IMG/VR virus record: IMGVR_UViG_3300036715_004341
Coordinates: 1-60,257 of that record
Strand: one strand, 5' to 3'
Length of the DNA: 60,257 bases
From: a virus
The notes under the pieces: generated by a model
The model's database searches: none
What the model saw: only the letters and a program-made list of their open reading frames with translations
What the model was told of the DNA's origin: nothing
Position numbers and translations under genes: made by a program
In this document: positions 25,085 to 33,074 of the stretch, one piece after another
How the letters are laid out: each line of letters opens with the position of its first letter
Numbering within the stretch: position 1 is the first letter of the stretch

Positions 25085-25910
25085 ATGAAGCTCGCCTGGG
25101 TCACCGATCCCCACATCGACCCTACGACCGAAGCCAACCTGCGCCGGGCCATGAGGGCCGGGGGCCAGGTGGACGCCGCCGTCTGCACCGGGGACCTGTC
25201 CTCGGCCCCCCGCCTCCGGGAGCACCTCCACCAGCTCCGGGAAGCCCTCCGCTGCCCTGTGTACTTCGTCCTCGGGAACCACGACTACTACGGGGGGGGG
25301 CTTTGCCTCCGTCCGGGAGAGCCTCCGGCGCCCCCAGGCTCGCCTCACCTGGCTGCGGACGTCCCCCCCTGTCGAGCTGGCCCCGGGCGTCGTCCTCACG
25401 GGGCACGACGGCTGGTATGACGGCCGCGCCGGCCAGCCCGACCAGACCCCCGTCATCCTCAATGACTTTCTTCATGTCTCGGACGTCCGCACGCCGATCT
25501 ACCAGACCGGCTTCGGGCACTCCTTCGCCGACCGGCCCGGGCTCCTCGCCATCCTGCGCCGGATCAGCGATGTCTGGGCCGCGGAAGCCGAAGCCCAGCT
25601 CCGGGCGGCCATGGCGTCTCGGCCGAAGAAGATCATCTTTGCGACCCATGTCCCGCCCTTCCCCGGGTCCTGCTGGCACGAGGGTCAGGTGTCGAACGGG
25701 GACTGGCAGCCCTGGTTCGTCAACACCGCCCTCGGCGACGTCCTCGACCGCGTGTCAGCGGAAGAAGGGGGCCTCGGTATCGAGTTCGAGGTCCTCTGCG
25801 GCCACACCCACTCCCCTGGCGTATTTCAGCGCTCCCCGAACCTCGTCGTCCGCACCGGGGGGAGCCGCTACGGGAGCCCCAGCCTGGCGGGCATCTTCGA
25901 CCTCGGATGA
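25085..25910 (+). CDS. metallophosphoesterase split at a 9-G run
   Basis: About 274 residues in two frames. ATG 25085 gives WVTDPHIDP (metal ligands D8, H10), CTGDLS and LGNHDYYGGG. At 25292-25300 a run of nine G shifts the frame; with eight G it continues as FASVRESLRRPQ, then KIIFATHVPPFPGSCW and VLCGHTHSPGVF to TGA 25910. All five calcineurin-type motifs are then present in order. Such enzymes cut phosphodiesters or phosphomonoesters; the substrate is unknown. The break looks like a homopolymer error. Confidence 0.8.
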
Positions 25911-26446
25911 GGGGGCGGGGAGGGTCTCGATCTCCCGTGTGAGGTCGGCCAGGCTCTTGGTCAGCCCCTCCGTGGCCTTGCGCCAATCGATCAGGGCCTC
26001 TTCCGTCTTCCGTAGCTTCTCTTCCAGTCTCCTTCTCCAGGCCCCGCGCGAAGGAAGTCCACACCAGACGGAGGAGAAGGTCGCCCATGTCCCGGTCGTC
26101 GTCGAGGATGACGAAGGGCCTCCCCTCGGCCCCATGGTTGACCAGCCACCGCTTGATCTCGGCCCCCCGGTGGGGCCCGTCGTCGCCCGTGGCCGAGATG
26201 ACCGTGCCCGTGAAGCCGTGACCCCGGAGGAGGGCGGTCATCTGCTCCGGCGAGCGGTCGAACCGCCAGACCGAGGAGAGAACCCAGTCGGGCTCGTGCT
26301 CCTGGGGGATGACATCCAGGACCTTCACGGCCTCGGGGTCGAGCGCCCCTGGCCCGGTCATGTCCGTGACCCCCATGTTGAGCGCCGCCAGCAGGAAGGC
26401 GCGGCTGTTCAGCACGCCGTCCACGTCGAGGAAGATGAGCTTCCAT
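25755..26446 (-). CDS. HAD-fold protein of the RNA-repair (SAK) type, broken start
   Basis: KLIFLDVDGVLNS opens the protein, the HAD motif 1. It is followed by DWVLSSVWRFDRSPEQMTAL, TGTVISATGDDGPHRGAEIK and FVILDDDRDMGDL (acidic motif 4). This pattern fits the HAD domain described in multi-domain RNA-repair proteins. ATG 26446 is one base out of frame with KLIFLDVDG, and another frame change occurs near 26030 before a coiled coil (RRLEEKLRKTEEALIDWRKA). The open frame runs to 25755 but the true end is probably near 25910. It is a probable phosphatase. Confidence 0.7.
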
Positions 26447-26795
26447 GGAGGTCATGGCCTGGTGCAAGCGGTCCGACTGCAAGCAGCTCACGGAGACCCC
26501 GGAGGGGGGCAACATCTGGCAGGACGCAAAGAAGGGGGACCTTGTCGTCATCTGGGAGGGCCCTCGGGACGATGTCCGGGCCTTCGTGCGCGACATCGTG
26601 CGGTACAAGATCACCGTTGGCCCTCCGTACGCTGCGATGGTCACAATGCTCACGGCCTTGCGCGGGGAGTTCAAGGTCGGGGGCTTCCTCACGACGGACC
26701 CGAAGTACGGCCGGGAGCTGCCGGCCGCGCCTCCCGCATGGTTCCCCTCGGGCCACGGCTTTCCGATTACCGTGTACGACCACCTCTTGGTGTAG
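26445..26795 (+). CDS. tagged orphan, ITVYDHLLV tail
   Basis: 116 residues from ATG 26445, whose CATG is shared with the divergent HAD gene's start. Contains CKRSDCKQLTETPEGGNIWQ and GDLVVIWEGPRDDVRAFVRD, then AMVTMLTALRGEFKVGGF. Ends GFPITVYDHLLV, the shared tag. The final GTG TAG belongs to the next GGTGTAG box. Function unknown. Confidence 0.8.
   Translation: MEVMAWCKRSDCKQLTETPEGGNIWQDAKKGDLVVIWEGPRDDVRAFVRDIVRYKITVGPPYAAMVTMLTALRGEFKVGGFLTTDPKYGRELPAAPPAWFPSGHGFPITVYDHLLV
26789..26795 (+). promoter_or_regulatory. GGTGTAG box overlapping a stop codon
   Basis: GGTGTAG 13 bases before ATG 26809; its TAG is the stop of the tagged gene before. Confidence 0.6.
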
Positions 26796-26808
26796 GGTGA
26801 GGGCAGCC

Positions 26809-27879
26809 ATGAAGATCGAACACAACCATCTCGTCGTCGACCTCTCCGCTGTCCACCCGAAGGCAAAGGCGAAGCTCGCCTTCCAGCGAACCCTCCGCCT
26901 GCCGGACGACGGCAAGACCTATCCCCTGCCCCCTGGTCTCGGGAACTTCCCCCTCGCCACCGTGGACGAGTTCAAGGCCCGCGTGCCGCCCGAGTGGCTG
27001 GCGCGCGGGGGCATCTTCTTCCCCATGTACCAGGCCGAGGCCATGTGGGTCATGTTCAACGGGGAGTACGATGACGAGCGCAACGCCACGTACCCGATGG
27101 CGATCCGGATCGCCACCGGGATGCGCTCCGCCGTCACCGGCGAGGCGTGGACGACGGGCCTCCAGGCCAAGGACTACGTCACCATCCCCGAGCAGCCCTG
27201 GCTCGATGGCTTCTGCGTGAAGAAGGGCGAGATCCGCCAGTTCGTCGCCGCCCCGCTCGGCCAGGGCTTCACCGTCGAGGCCCAGCTCACGGGCAAGGAG
27301 GAGTTCGGGGGCCTCCAGATTGATGTCTACGCGATGAAGCGCGAGGTCTACGAGAAGAAGTTTCCGATCATCCCCGAGGACCGGCGCTATCACCGCGGGG
27401 GCGGGTATCTCGAAGGCTACTCGATGTCGGTCGCGGCCGCCTCCTCCCCCATGCGGTCTGCCGAGGCCGCGAGCATGGGCCTCGGGGCCGGCGGCAAGAT
27501 GAAGCAGGAGATCCACGTGGACCCCCACGGCCTCGACGCCTGGGACACGACGACGAAGGAGCGCGTCTTCGTCCACCTCTGCAACTCCCTCGCCTACCAG
27601 GTGACGACGGGCAAGGCGTCGCCGAACCCGCCCCCCACGGCGGCCGAGTACACGCGCCGTGGCCTGCCCTGGTTCGACCACTACCGCGACGACCTCGCCC
27701 ACCTCGACGGCACCCCCCTGCTCGCGAACCTGAAGACCCTGACCGAGCTGGGCTTCCAGAAGGGGATGCAGCTCCTGCCGGCCGAGGAGGCCCCGGCCAT
27801 CGCCCCCGGCCAGGTGACCCACCTGTCCCCGAAGCCGAAGGCCCCCGAGCCCGGCACCGTCCGCGACGGCAAGTGGTGA
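26809..27879 (+). CDS. conserved protein of unknown function, 356 residues
   Basis: From ATG 26809. Recognisable stretches: LRLPDDGKTYPLPPGLGNFP, HxGGIFFPMYQAEAMW-like GGIFFPMYQAEAMWVMF, YVTIPEQPWLDG and IRQFVAAPLGQGFTVEAQLT. I have met this block in uncharacterised bacterial and phage proteins, sometimes with repeats at the C-terminus. Here the last 120 residues include KMKQEIHVDPHGLDAWDTTT and a Pro/Lys-rich tail. It is a soluble beta-rich protein; the role is unknown. Not tagged. Confidence 0.8.
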   Translation: MKIEHNHLVVDLSAVHPKAKAKLAFQRTLRLPDDGKTYPLPPGLGNFPLATVDEFKARVPPEWLARGGIFFPMYQAEAMWVMFNGEYDDERNATYPMAIRIATGMRSAVTGEAWTTGLQAKDYVTIPEQPWLDGFCVKKGEIRQFVAAPLGQGFTVEAQLTGKEEFGGLQIDVYAMKREVYEKKFPIIPEDRRYHRGGGYLEGYSMSVAAASSPMRSAEAASMGLGAGGKMKQEIHVDPHGLDAWDTTTKERVFVHLCNSLAYQVTTGKASPNPPPTAAEYTRRGLPWFDHYRDDLAHLDGTPLLANLKTLTELGFQKGMQLLPAEEAPAIAPGQVTHLSPKPKAPEPGTVRDGKW

Positions 27880-27900
27880 CCTGAAGCTCGCAGGAGGGGC

Positions 27901-27907
27901 GGTGTAG
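27901..27907 (+). promoter_or_regulatory. GGTGTAG box
   Basis: GGTGTAG followed by AAAGGGGG, 12 bases before ATG 27920. Confidence 0.6.
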
Positions 27908-27919
27908 AAAGGGGGCACC

Positions 27920-28366
27920 ATGCCCCTTTTCGTGCGTTCTACGACCCTCCCTGACCTCGCGCGCCCCGTCTTCGACATCTCGAACCTCGGGCCGGGCCTG
28001 TGCGTCTGGAGGGACCGCCAGTGGCCCAGGTTCGAGTACCGGTCGGCCCTGGAGGTCCCCATGATGACCCACGACCCCTCGGACGTGGATGACGTCGTCA
28101 CCATGATGTGGGAAGCGACGGCGGGCCTGGCGGACGTCCAGTCGCCCGACCTGAACCTGATGGTCGTCGTCTTCCAGGTGCTCAGCACGAACGACATCGC
28201 CCTCGGGGGCTTTCTGACGTGGGCCCAGGAGCCGGAGACTGTGGGGGACCCCTTGCCCGAGTGGCTGCGGACGGGTTTGCGTTCCCGGCCCCGGGCGCGG
28301 TCGGCCCCTCTGGTGCCCATCACCGCGGGTAACACGACGGCCTACGACCTGCTCCTCGGGGGTTGA
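27920..28366 (+). CDS. tagged orphan, TTAYDLLLGG tail
   Basis: 148 residues from ATG 27920. Includes FEYRSALEVPMMTHDPSDVD and a hydrophobic strand-helix region LMVVVFQVLSTNDIALGGFL, then a basic stretch. Ends ITAGNTTAYDLLLGG, the shared tag, followed at once by a sigma70-like promoter for the next gene. No family recognised. Confidence 0.8.
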   Translation: MPLFVRSTTLPDLARPVFDISNLGPGLCVWRDRQWPRFEYRSALEVPMMTHDPSDVDDVVTMMWEATAGLADVQSPDLNLMVVVFQVLSTNDIALGGFLTWAQEPETVGDPLPEWLRTGLRSRPRARSAPLVPITAGNTTAYDLLLGG

Positions 28367-28391
28367 CGACGCCTTTTCCCTCGGGTAATCT
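28363..28391 (+). promoter_or_regulatory. sigma70-like promoter
   Basis: TTGACG (28363-28368), 17 bases, TAATCT (28386-28391), overlapping the stop of the tagged gene. It would start transcription near 28398, about 65 bases before GTG 28463. Confidence 0.6.
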
Positions 28392-28462
28392 GGGGTCTAA
28401 CCGTCGAGAGGGATGATCTCCGGCCCACCTATCACGGCCCCCTGCGGGCCGAGGAGCATCCC

Positions 28463-28783
28463 GTGGAAAACATCCGTGTCCGGCGCATCGGCGATCAGGT
28501 CTTTGTGGAGCCCGACAGCAAGCGCTGGCAGCTCGTCAACGACGCCAAGGGCTACCCCCACCTGTACCTGCAAGTGCTGGTGGAGGATGACGACGGCCAG
28601 ATGGTCAAGGGCTACTTCTGCCTCGACCACATGCTCGACGTGACGATCAAGGAACTCATGGAGGAGGGCAACTTCGGGGGGAAGCTCTCCCCCGAGGAGG
28701 AGCAGGAGGCCCTGGCGGAGTTCCTGGCGGACCCGAACCGTCCGCCCTGCCCCCACTACGACTCGTCCAAGATGCGGTCGTAG
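28463..28783 (+). CDS. orphan protein
   Basis: 106 residues from GTG 28463; the frame is open upstream but without a better start. Contains NIRVRRIGDQVFVEPDSKRW, YLQVLVEDDDGQMVKGYFCL and an acidic helix (PEEEQEALAEFLADPNR). Its stop overlaps the end of the opposing gene by 28 bases. No family recognised and no tag. Confidence 0.7.
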   Translation: MENIRVRRIGDQVFVEPDSKRWQLVNDAKGYPHLYLQVLVEDDDGQMVKGYFCLDHMLDVTIKELMEEGNFGGKLSPEEEQEALAEFLADPNRPPCPHYDSSKMRS

Positions 28784-28971
28784 GCCGTCGGCTCAGGCTC
28801 GGGGTTGACCGGCTCGGGAGCGGGGGGCAGGTGGGGGATGACGATCGGCTTCGGGTACGCCGCCCGGGGGTCGAGGGAGGACCGGGGAGGGGCGGGGCGC
28901 GTGGGGCCCAGGGAGGCGGCTTCGAGCCGCTTCAGTGAGGAGACCATGTCGAGAAAGGCGCTGTTGCTCAT
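28756..28971 (-). CDS. small tagged protein with Pro-rich linker
   Basis: 71 residues from ATG 28971. A short helix (AFLDMVSSLKRLEAASL) is followed by a Pro-rich stretch with PKPIVIPHLPPAPEPVNPEP and the end PTAYDRILDES. A minimal helix, linker and tag arrangement like this suggests the tag works as a docking peptide. Function otherwise unknown. Confidence 0.75.
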   Translation of the reverse strand: MSNSAFLDMVSSLKRLEAASLGPTRPAPPRSSLDPRAAYPKPIVIPHLPPAPEPVNPEPEPTAYDRILDES

Positions 28972-28981
28972 GCGCCCTACC

Positions 28982-29018
28982 CTGACAGGTTCTTGGCGGG
29001 GTTTCGATTCCCTGTCAG
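28982..29018. promoter_or_regulatory. CTGACAGG inverted repeat upstream of 29030
   Basis: CTGACAGG (28982-28989) and CCTGTCAG (29011-29018) are perfect complements 21 bases apart, ending 11 bases before ATG 29030. Between them is TTTCGATTCC, one base different from the TTTTGATTCC element. A possible operator. Confidence 0.45.
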
Positions 29019-29029
29019 AGTGGCCCCCC

Positions 29030-29191
29030 ATGGACCTCTGCTCTGCCTGTGGGGAAAACCCCGCCACTACCTCCGACGGCACGCTCCCCCTCTGCGCCCG
29101 GTGCGCCGCCCTGGCCAAGAAGAACAAGCGGGGGGTGAAGCGTCCCGACCCCCCGCCGGCCGACTCGAGCTTCTCGCCCTTGGGGCCGTAG
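29030..29191 (+). CDS. small zinc-ribbon protein
   Basis: 53 residues from ATG 29030. CSACGENPATTSDGTLPLCA gives two CxxC pairs (C4, C7; C22, C25), a zinc ribbon, followed by a Lys-rich helix and a Pro-rich tail. Small zinc ribbons of this sort often bind nucleic acid or a protein partner. It lies antisense to the 3' part of the gene at 29160-29585. Confidence 0.6.
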   Translation: MDLCSACGENPATTSDGTLPLCARCAALAKKNKRGVKRPDPPPADSSFSPLGP

Positions 29192-29585
29192 CCGAGGGGC
29201 CGCTTCTCCTCGATGGTCAGCTTCGCCAGGGCCCGCGGCGCGGGCGTCAGATCCGGGCGAACGTCCGTGATGGCGTCGAGGGGGATCACGAACCGGGGCA
29301 CGAGGCGGGACCCGATCGTGCCGTCGAGATCAGGGGTGTCGATGCAGAGGACGTTCATCTTCCGCAAGTCCGCGGGGCCCCCCATGACGCCCTTGCCATC
29401 CCGCAGGCAATCCGCTTCCCCTTTGGTGAATGCGTAGCCGAGAATGAAGGAGGAGCCTTTGCCCCCCATGCTGTCGGTGTTGCCATAGAAGGCCAGGCTT
29501 CCCTCACCGTGACGTTGTGCTGCCTGTCGGGGACGAGGGCATGGAGGAGCGCCGTGGTGGTGCGGATCATGGGGGACAGGGTCAT
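29160..29585 (-). CDS. orphan protein with frame change, 3' end unclear
   Basis: ATG 29585 gives MTLSPMIRTTTALLHALVPD; near 29500 the coding frame changes to MGGKGSSFILGYAFTKGEAD and continues through VLCIDTPDLDGTIGSRLVPR and KLTIEEKRPLGYGPKGEKLE. It then reaches Gly-rich text near 29160. The frame stays open to 28756 but overlaps other genes. The start is preceded by 11 C on this strand and AGGAGA. Function unknown. Confidence 0.5.
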
Positions 29586-29611
29586 GGGGGGGGGGGTCTC
29601 CTGACCCTGTC

Positions 29612-29618
29612 CTACACC
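29612..29618 (-). promoter_or_regulatory. GGTGTAG box overlapping a stop codon
   Basis: GGTGTAG on the minus strand, 26 bases before ATG 29585; its TAG ends the gene upstream. Confidence 0.45.
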
Positions 29619-29908
29619 GGTTTTAAGTACTCCGCGGGGAGCAGGGCGGTCGTCGCGGAGCGGTCGGCCTCGGTGAGCAGCCAGAGGGTGTGGTTCTCGT
29701 CCCACTTGTAGCTGGACAGGAGGCGGTCCCGGGTCCTCAGCCCGTCGTCGTTGGCCTTTCGGTCCTCGGCCGAGAGGTCCCCCCAGTCGCCCGAGCGGTG
29801 CCGGCGGAGGCAGTCGAGGACGAACTCGACGGGGATCTGGTTGAGCACCCCGGGGGTCATCACGAACTGGCCGATGGGGAAGAGGGAGGAGGGGGTCGAG
29901 GTGGTCAT
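29612..29908 (-). CDS. conserved plasmid/phage protein, DWGDL family
   Basis: 98 residues from ATG 29908. FPIGQFVMTPGVLNQIP, RHRSGDWGDLSAEDRKAND and WLLTEADRSATTALLPAEYL match a small, widespread family found on plasmids and phages, often annotated only as hypothetical. Function unknown. It is preceded by a TTTTGATTCC element and ends in a GTG TAG that is part of a GGTGTAG box. Confidence 0.8.
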   Translation of the reverse strand: MTTSTPSSLFPIGQFVMTPGVLNQIPVEFVLDCLRRHRSGDWGDLSAEDRKANDDGLRTRDRLLSSYKWDENHTLWLLTEADRSATTALLPAEYLKPV

Positions 29909-29943
29909 GGAGCTACTACGCAGCGGGGTGACGGGAATCAAAA
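29909..29943 (-). promoter_or_regulatory. TTTTGATTCC ... GTAGTA promoter element
   Basis: On the minus strand TTTTGATTCC (complement of 29934-29943), then GTAGTA and ATG 29908. Inner TTGATT to GTAGTA spacing is 16 bases, as at 21441-21476. Confidence 0.6.
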
Positions 29944-29946
29944 GCT

Positions 29947-29953
29947 CGTGTAC
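29947..29953 (+). promoter_or_regulatory. CGTGTAC box variant
   Basis: CGTGTAC 10 bases before the in-frame ATG 29964; helps choose that start over ATG 30078. Confidence 0.4.
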
Positions 29954-29963
29954 CTTTTTCCGT

Positions 29964-30992
29964 ATGCCCGTCACCTTGACCGCCCACCGGCCGTTCGGTC
30001 TGCACGGTTTGGCCCGCCAACTCGTCCACCTCGCCCCCGTGGTGCCCCTTATCCTGACCCCGCATGAGGTCTACCCCATGCCCGAGCCCCAGGACCAAGG
30101 CATCTGGCGGAGGCCCGCGATGGCACGGACGGCAGTGGACTGGGACCCGCCCGCCCCGAGCCCCGCCCTCCTCGGGACCGCCCGTGCCCGGCAAGCCGTC
30201 CTGGACGTGGGGGCCGCGGCCCGACGTACTCTTCCGCAAATCATGGCCGACGAGGGTGCCAGGGTCTTCGCGGCCCTGGACCGTATCGCCGCCGAGGGCT
30301 GGGATGTCCCGGAGCCGCCTCCCGTGTACCGCCGGCCCGTCCCCGGCCGGCCCTTCCTGGTCGCCCAAGCCGACCAGGCGGATACCCCCCCACTCCGTGG
30401 CCAGACGGGGGGCATGGTCTACTTCGACGACGCCGTCGACTGGGGCGCCGGTGACCCTACCATGCCCTCGTTTGGGGAGACGCCCGAAGACCCCCGTGCT
30501 CGCGTTCAGATGCCCCCGGCCATCGCCCGGGAGAGTGCCCCCGCCGTCTCCATGGGCGCCATGTACGCCGTCTCCGAGCCCGAGAACGTGGGCCGGAGGC
30601 CAGTGCGGGCGGAGCTGACGGGCCTACCGGCGGACGAGTCCGGGAGGCGACCCCTTCGCTTCACGGTCCGCGAGCGCCCCGGGATCGCCGCTTACAACCT
30701 CCGGGCCGTCTCGCGGCTCGAACAGCCCCCCAGGGAGGAAGACCAAGGCATCCGGGCCTGGCGGGTCGGGATCCCCGAGTTCGCTATCGTGGCGAACCCG
30801 CAGTTCCCCCTCAACGACCTCCGTGCGCGGCGCTTTGACCTACTCGATCGGGGCGGGATGGGGTCGGGGACGGTCGAGCTTCGCGGCCTGGACAGCGACT
30901 GGATCGCGCTCTTGTCGGCCCAGAAGGCGGCTCGCCAGGTCATTGACTCGGCGGTCACCGCCCTCCTCGCGAGGAGGCAGCAGGCGGTGTAG
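29964..30992 (+). CDS. orphan protein, 342 residues
   Basis: ATG 29964 is favoured by a box 10 bases upstream; ATG 30078 is the alternative. Rich in Pro, Arg and Ala, with GARVFAALDRIAAEGWDVPE, PLRFTVRERPGIAAYNLRAV and a C-terminal helix (KAARQVIDSAVTALLARRQQ). No motif recognised. Its last codons, GTG TAG, form the next box. Confidence 0.65.
   Translation: MPVTLTAHRPFGLHGLARQLVHLAPVVPLILTPHEVYPMPEPQDQGIWRRPAMARTAVDWDPPAPSPALLGTARARQAVLDVGAAARRTLPQIMADEGARVFAALDRIAAEGWDVPEPPPVYRRPVPGRPFLVAQADQADTPPLRGQTGGMVYFDDAVDWGAGDPTMPSFGETPEDPRARVQMPPAIARESAPAVSMGAMYAVSEPENVGRRPVRAELTGLPADESGRRPLRFTVRERPGIAAYNLRAVSRLEQPPREEDQGIRAWRVGIPEFAIVANPQFPLNDLRARRFDLLDRGGMGSGTVELRGLDSDWIALLSAQKAARQVIDSAVTALLARRQQAV
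30986..30992 (+). promoter_or_regulatory. GGTGTAG box overlapping a stop codon
   Basis: GGTGTAG 8 bases before ATG 31001; its TAG is the stop of the gene before. Confidence 0.6.
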
Positions 30993-31000
30993 CGCAGGGG

Positions 31001-31546
31001 ATGTACCTGAACCTCACCACCCAGATCCCTCTCTTCGTCCCCACCCTCTGCTCCCACAGCCTCGTCATCCGCACGGCGGCTCGGTTGACCCAGGGCGAGC
31101 CCCTCCTGGGCATGGGTCATCTGCGGGGTGGGGAAGACCTCCGGCTCCTCCCCCCCTCGGCGTCGAAGAAGACCTCGGACAGCATGGTCTACGAGACCTT
31201 CCTGCCCCTCTCGGGCATCCGCCGGGGAGGGTGCCTCGTGTGCTTCGGGTCCGGGTGTCGGCAGTGCCCCCCGGAGATCCGCATGGCCAGGCCCTGGAGG
31301 GTTCACACCCTGGTCCGCAAGGCCGCGGAGCTGCTCGTGCCGGTGCAGATGGAAGTCAGGGTGCAGCGGCCCGGCGGAGACGGCGTGTACCTCGCCACGG
31401 TGGTGGACGTGGGGCAGGAGGTCGACATCGCCGCCACCCTGTTCCGTCTCGACACCTTGAGCCCGCTGGCATCGGATGTGCTTCCCCTGCATCAGAGCAA
31501 GGAACCCTGCCGCCCCGATGTCTACGCCCACCTCCTCAACGACTGA
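31001..31546 (+). CDS. tagged protein with Cys cluster, VYAHLLND tail
   Basis: 181 residues from ATG 31001. Hydrophobic start (LFVPTLCSHSLVIRTAARL), a GGCLVCFGSGCRQCPP cluster (about 79-94) that could bind zinc, then a beta-rich half. Ends CRPDVYAHLLND, a tag variant with Ala for Asp, close to the first gene's VYDHLLDD. It overlaps the next gene by 29 bases. Function unknown. Confidence 0.75.
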   Translation: MYLNLTTQIPLFVPTLCSHSLVIRTAARLTQGEPLLGMGHLRGGEDLRLLPPSASKKTSDSMVYETFLPLSGIRRGGCLVCFGSGCRQCPPEIRMARPWRVHTLVRKAAELLVPVQMEVRVQRPGGDGVYLATVVDVGQEVDIAATLFRLDTLSPLASDVLPLHQSKEPCRPDVYAHLLND

Positions 31547-31838
31547 GCCCCGCCTCTGCTCTTCCTGCCGGGAACCCATCCACCCGGAGCTGGTTCCCTT
31601 GAACATCGCTCACGCGGAGGCGCGGCAGGTTCACCGGGGGGCGCTCGGGGCCGTGGTGGTTGGGGTGGGCGTCACGGCCGCCTGGTTCCTTCTTGTCTCA
31701 CCCGAGGCGCCCGCGGCCCTGGTGGCCTGCCTCGGGTCCCTCGTCCTTCACGGGCTCGCGCGGGGCCTGCTCTTCCGCCGGAGTCAGCAGAAGCTCAACG
31801 AGGCCCGGCGCCGGTACGGCCTGGGGGATTTCCGCTAA
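31518..31838 (+). CDS. membrane protein with N-terminal zinc knuckle
   Basis: 106 residues from ATG 31518, inside the end of the gene before. RLCSSCREPIHPELVPLNIAH holds a CxxC with a later His. Two hydrophobic helices follow at about 42-60 (GAVVVGVGVTAAWFLL) and 65-80, then a basic helix (RRSQQKLNEARRRYG). Probably an inner-membrane protein. Its end overlaps the opposing gene. Confidence 0.65.
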   Translation: MSTPTSSTTEPRLCSSCREPIHPELVPLNIAHAEARQVHRGALGAVVVGVGVTAAWFLLVSPEAPAALVACLGSLVLHGLARGLLFRRSQQKLNEARRRYGLGDFR

Positions 31839-32414
31839 GGTCACGCCCGTGAAGACGTAGTCGCGCCCGACCAGCTCGGCGAGGCGGACCCGCAGGGCGG
31901 GGTTGGCGATGGGGGGCACGCCCGCCGCGGGGTCGAGGGGGAACTCCACCCCGACCCGGCGGGTAACGTCGATCTTGAGCACGTTGTTGCCGTCGGGGCG
32001 CGGCGGGAAGACCATGGTCGCCTTGACCTTGCGGGCGGCCATGAGGTAGCGGAGACCCCGTACATCCTCCGTCTCGCTCGGCCATCCCTCCTCCGAGATG
32101 GCCTCGGGGTCGGCGTCGAAGGGATAGAGGCGCCCGTCCCACCCGAGGTGGGTGAGCAGGGAGACAATCTTCGGGGCATTGGCCTCGGTCCAGGGCAGGG
32201 TCCAGGCGAGGCTCCCCACCATCTTGTCCTCGATGGCCCGCAGAAGGAACCCGACGAGGATCACCGACCCCCTCTGGGTCCACCCGAGGGCGGGCAGGAC
32301 CCGGTAGGTGCCCTGCCCCACGTCGGCGCCGCTCGTCATCGCCAGGCACAGGTCCACGGGAGAAACCGAGGCGCGGTAGCTCTTCTCCGCCGCCAGCATC
32401 GCTTTTGTCAGCAT
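31698..32414 (-). CDS. orphan protein, 238 residues
   Basis: From ATG 32414, whose CATG is shared with the divergent gene at 32413. Contains LVGFLLRAIEDKMVGSLAWT, RGLRYLMAARKVKATMVFPP and VLKIDVTRRVGVEFPLDPAA. The last 45 residues lie antisense to the membrane-protein gene and may not be real (true end perhaps near 31830). No family recognised. Confidence 0.6.
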   Translation of the reverse strand: MLTKAMLAAEKSYRASVSPVDLCLAMTSGADVGQGTYRVLPALGWTQRGSVILVGFLLRAIEDKMVGSLAWTLPWTEANAPKIVSLLTHLGWDGRLYPFDADPEAISEEGWPSETEDVRGLRYLMAARKVKATMVFPPRPDGNNVLKIDVTRRVGVEFPLDPAAGVPPIANPALRVRLAELVGRDYVFTGVTLAEIPQAVPAPGLVELLLTPAEEQAPREPVKDEGPEAGHQGRGRLG

Positions 32415-32688
32415 GGCCCCCCAGCGCCTCCAGCGGACGGCCCTCTACCCCCCTATGTACGCCACCTGCCGCGAGTCCTACGTGATGCAGGTGGTCGTGC
32501 TCCTGGAGGCCCAGGGCCACCCGCGGGACGTGGCCATCCTCCCCCGCGACCTCTGCAAAGACGCCACCGGGGGCGCCTACGTGGGCCTCGACGAAGCCCT
32601 GACGGACGACTTCGCCGCCGACGTGGCCCGGGTCGTCCGAGGGCTGCCCCCTCTCCCTAGCTCCGTGGGCGGTTCGGCCGGGGGATGA
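32413..32688 (+). CDS. small orphan protein
   Basis: 91 residues from ATG 32413, start-to-start overlapping with the divergent gene. Contains YATCRESYVMQVVVLLEAQG and AILPRDLCKDATGGAYVGLD, then an acidic helix. No family recognised. Its end overlaps the opposing gene at 32657-32965. Confidence 0.65.
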   Translation: MAPQRLQRTALYPPMYATCRESYVMQVVVLLEAQGHPRDVAILPRDLCKDATGGAYVGLDEALTDDFAADVARVVRGLPPLPSSVGGSAGG

Positions 32689-32965
32689 TGGGCTTCGAGG
32701 CCAGGATGGCGTCGAGGGCGGAGGCGGCGCTCCCCTGGGCCTTGTCCTTTACCTCGATCTTCTTCGAGGGGGGCCGCTCCTTGTCGAGTTTGTGTTCGAA
32801 CCAGGCGCCTTCCACCCACCCCCGCTGGGCCTTGGACAGCTCGATCTGGCGGCCCGTCGCCAGGGCGTCGTACATGGCCTGGAAGGTCTTGCGGGTCCAG
32901 GCCGTGAGCTTGCCGGGTTCGAGGCTGAGGAGGGCGCGGAGCATCTGGAGACCGGTCGGTTTCAT
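32657..32965 (-). CDS. small basic protein
   Basis: 102 residues from ATG 32965 (an in-frame start at 32980 is less likely given the box). Helical: MLRALLSLEPGKLTAWTRKT, FQAMYDALATGRQIELSKAQ and a Lys-rich region (KKIEVKDKAQGSAASALDAI). It may bind nucleic acid. A GGTGTCT box lies 9 bases upstream. No tag. Confidence 0.65.
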   Translation of the reverse strand: MKPTGLQMLRALLSLEPGKLTAWTRKTFQAMYDALATGRQIELSKAQRGWVEGAWFEHKLDKERPPSKKIEVKDKAQGSAASALDAILASKPIIPRPNRPRS

Positions 32966-32974
32966 GGCCCCCTT

Positions 32975-32981
32975 AGACACC
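32975..32981 (-). promoter_or_regulatory. GGTGTCT box variant
   Basis: GGTGTCT on the minus strand, 9 bases before ATG 32965. Confidence 0.4.
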
Positions 32982-32990
32982 GATGAGGTC

Positions 32991-33074
32991 CTAAACGGTC
33001 GGGGGCAGAAGGGGCCTCCAGTCCTTCAAGAAATGCTTGCAATCCATGGGGGTGAGGCAGTCCCGTTCCGTCAT
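32991..33074 (-). CDS. 27-residue mini-protein
   Basis: ATG 33074 overlaps the TGA of the gene upstream (ATGA) and reads to a TAG: MTERDCLTPMDCKHFLKDWR then PLLPPTV. Cys and His residues are present. The coupling is the main support; it could be a real microprotein or an accidental frame. Confidence 0.4.
   Translation of the reverse strand: MTERDCLTPMDCKHFLKDWRPLLPPTV

Noticed and set aside
25027-27879. A single 950-residue plus-strand protein
   Set aside because: Only the part from ATG 26809 looks coding. Upstream the frame crosses the metallophosphoesterase out of frame and is low-complexity.
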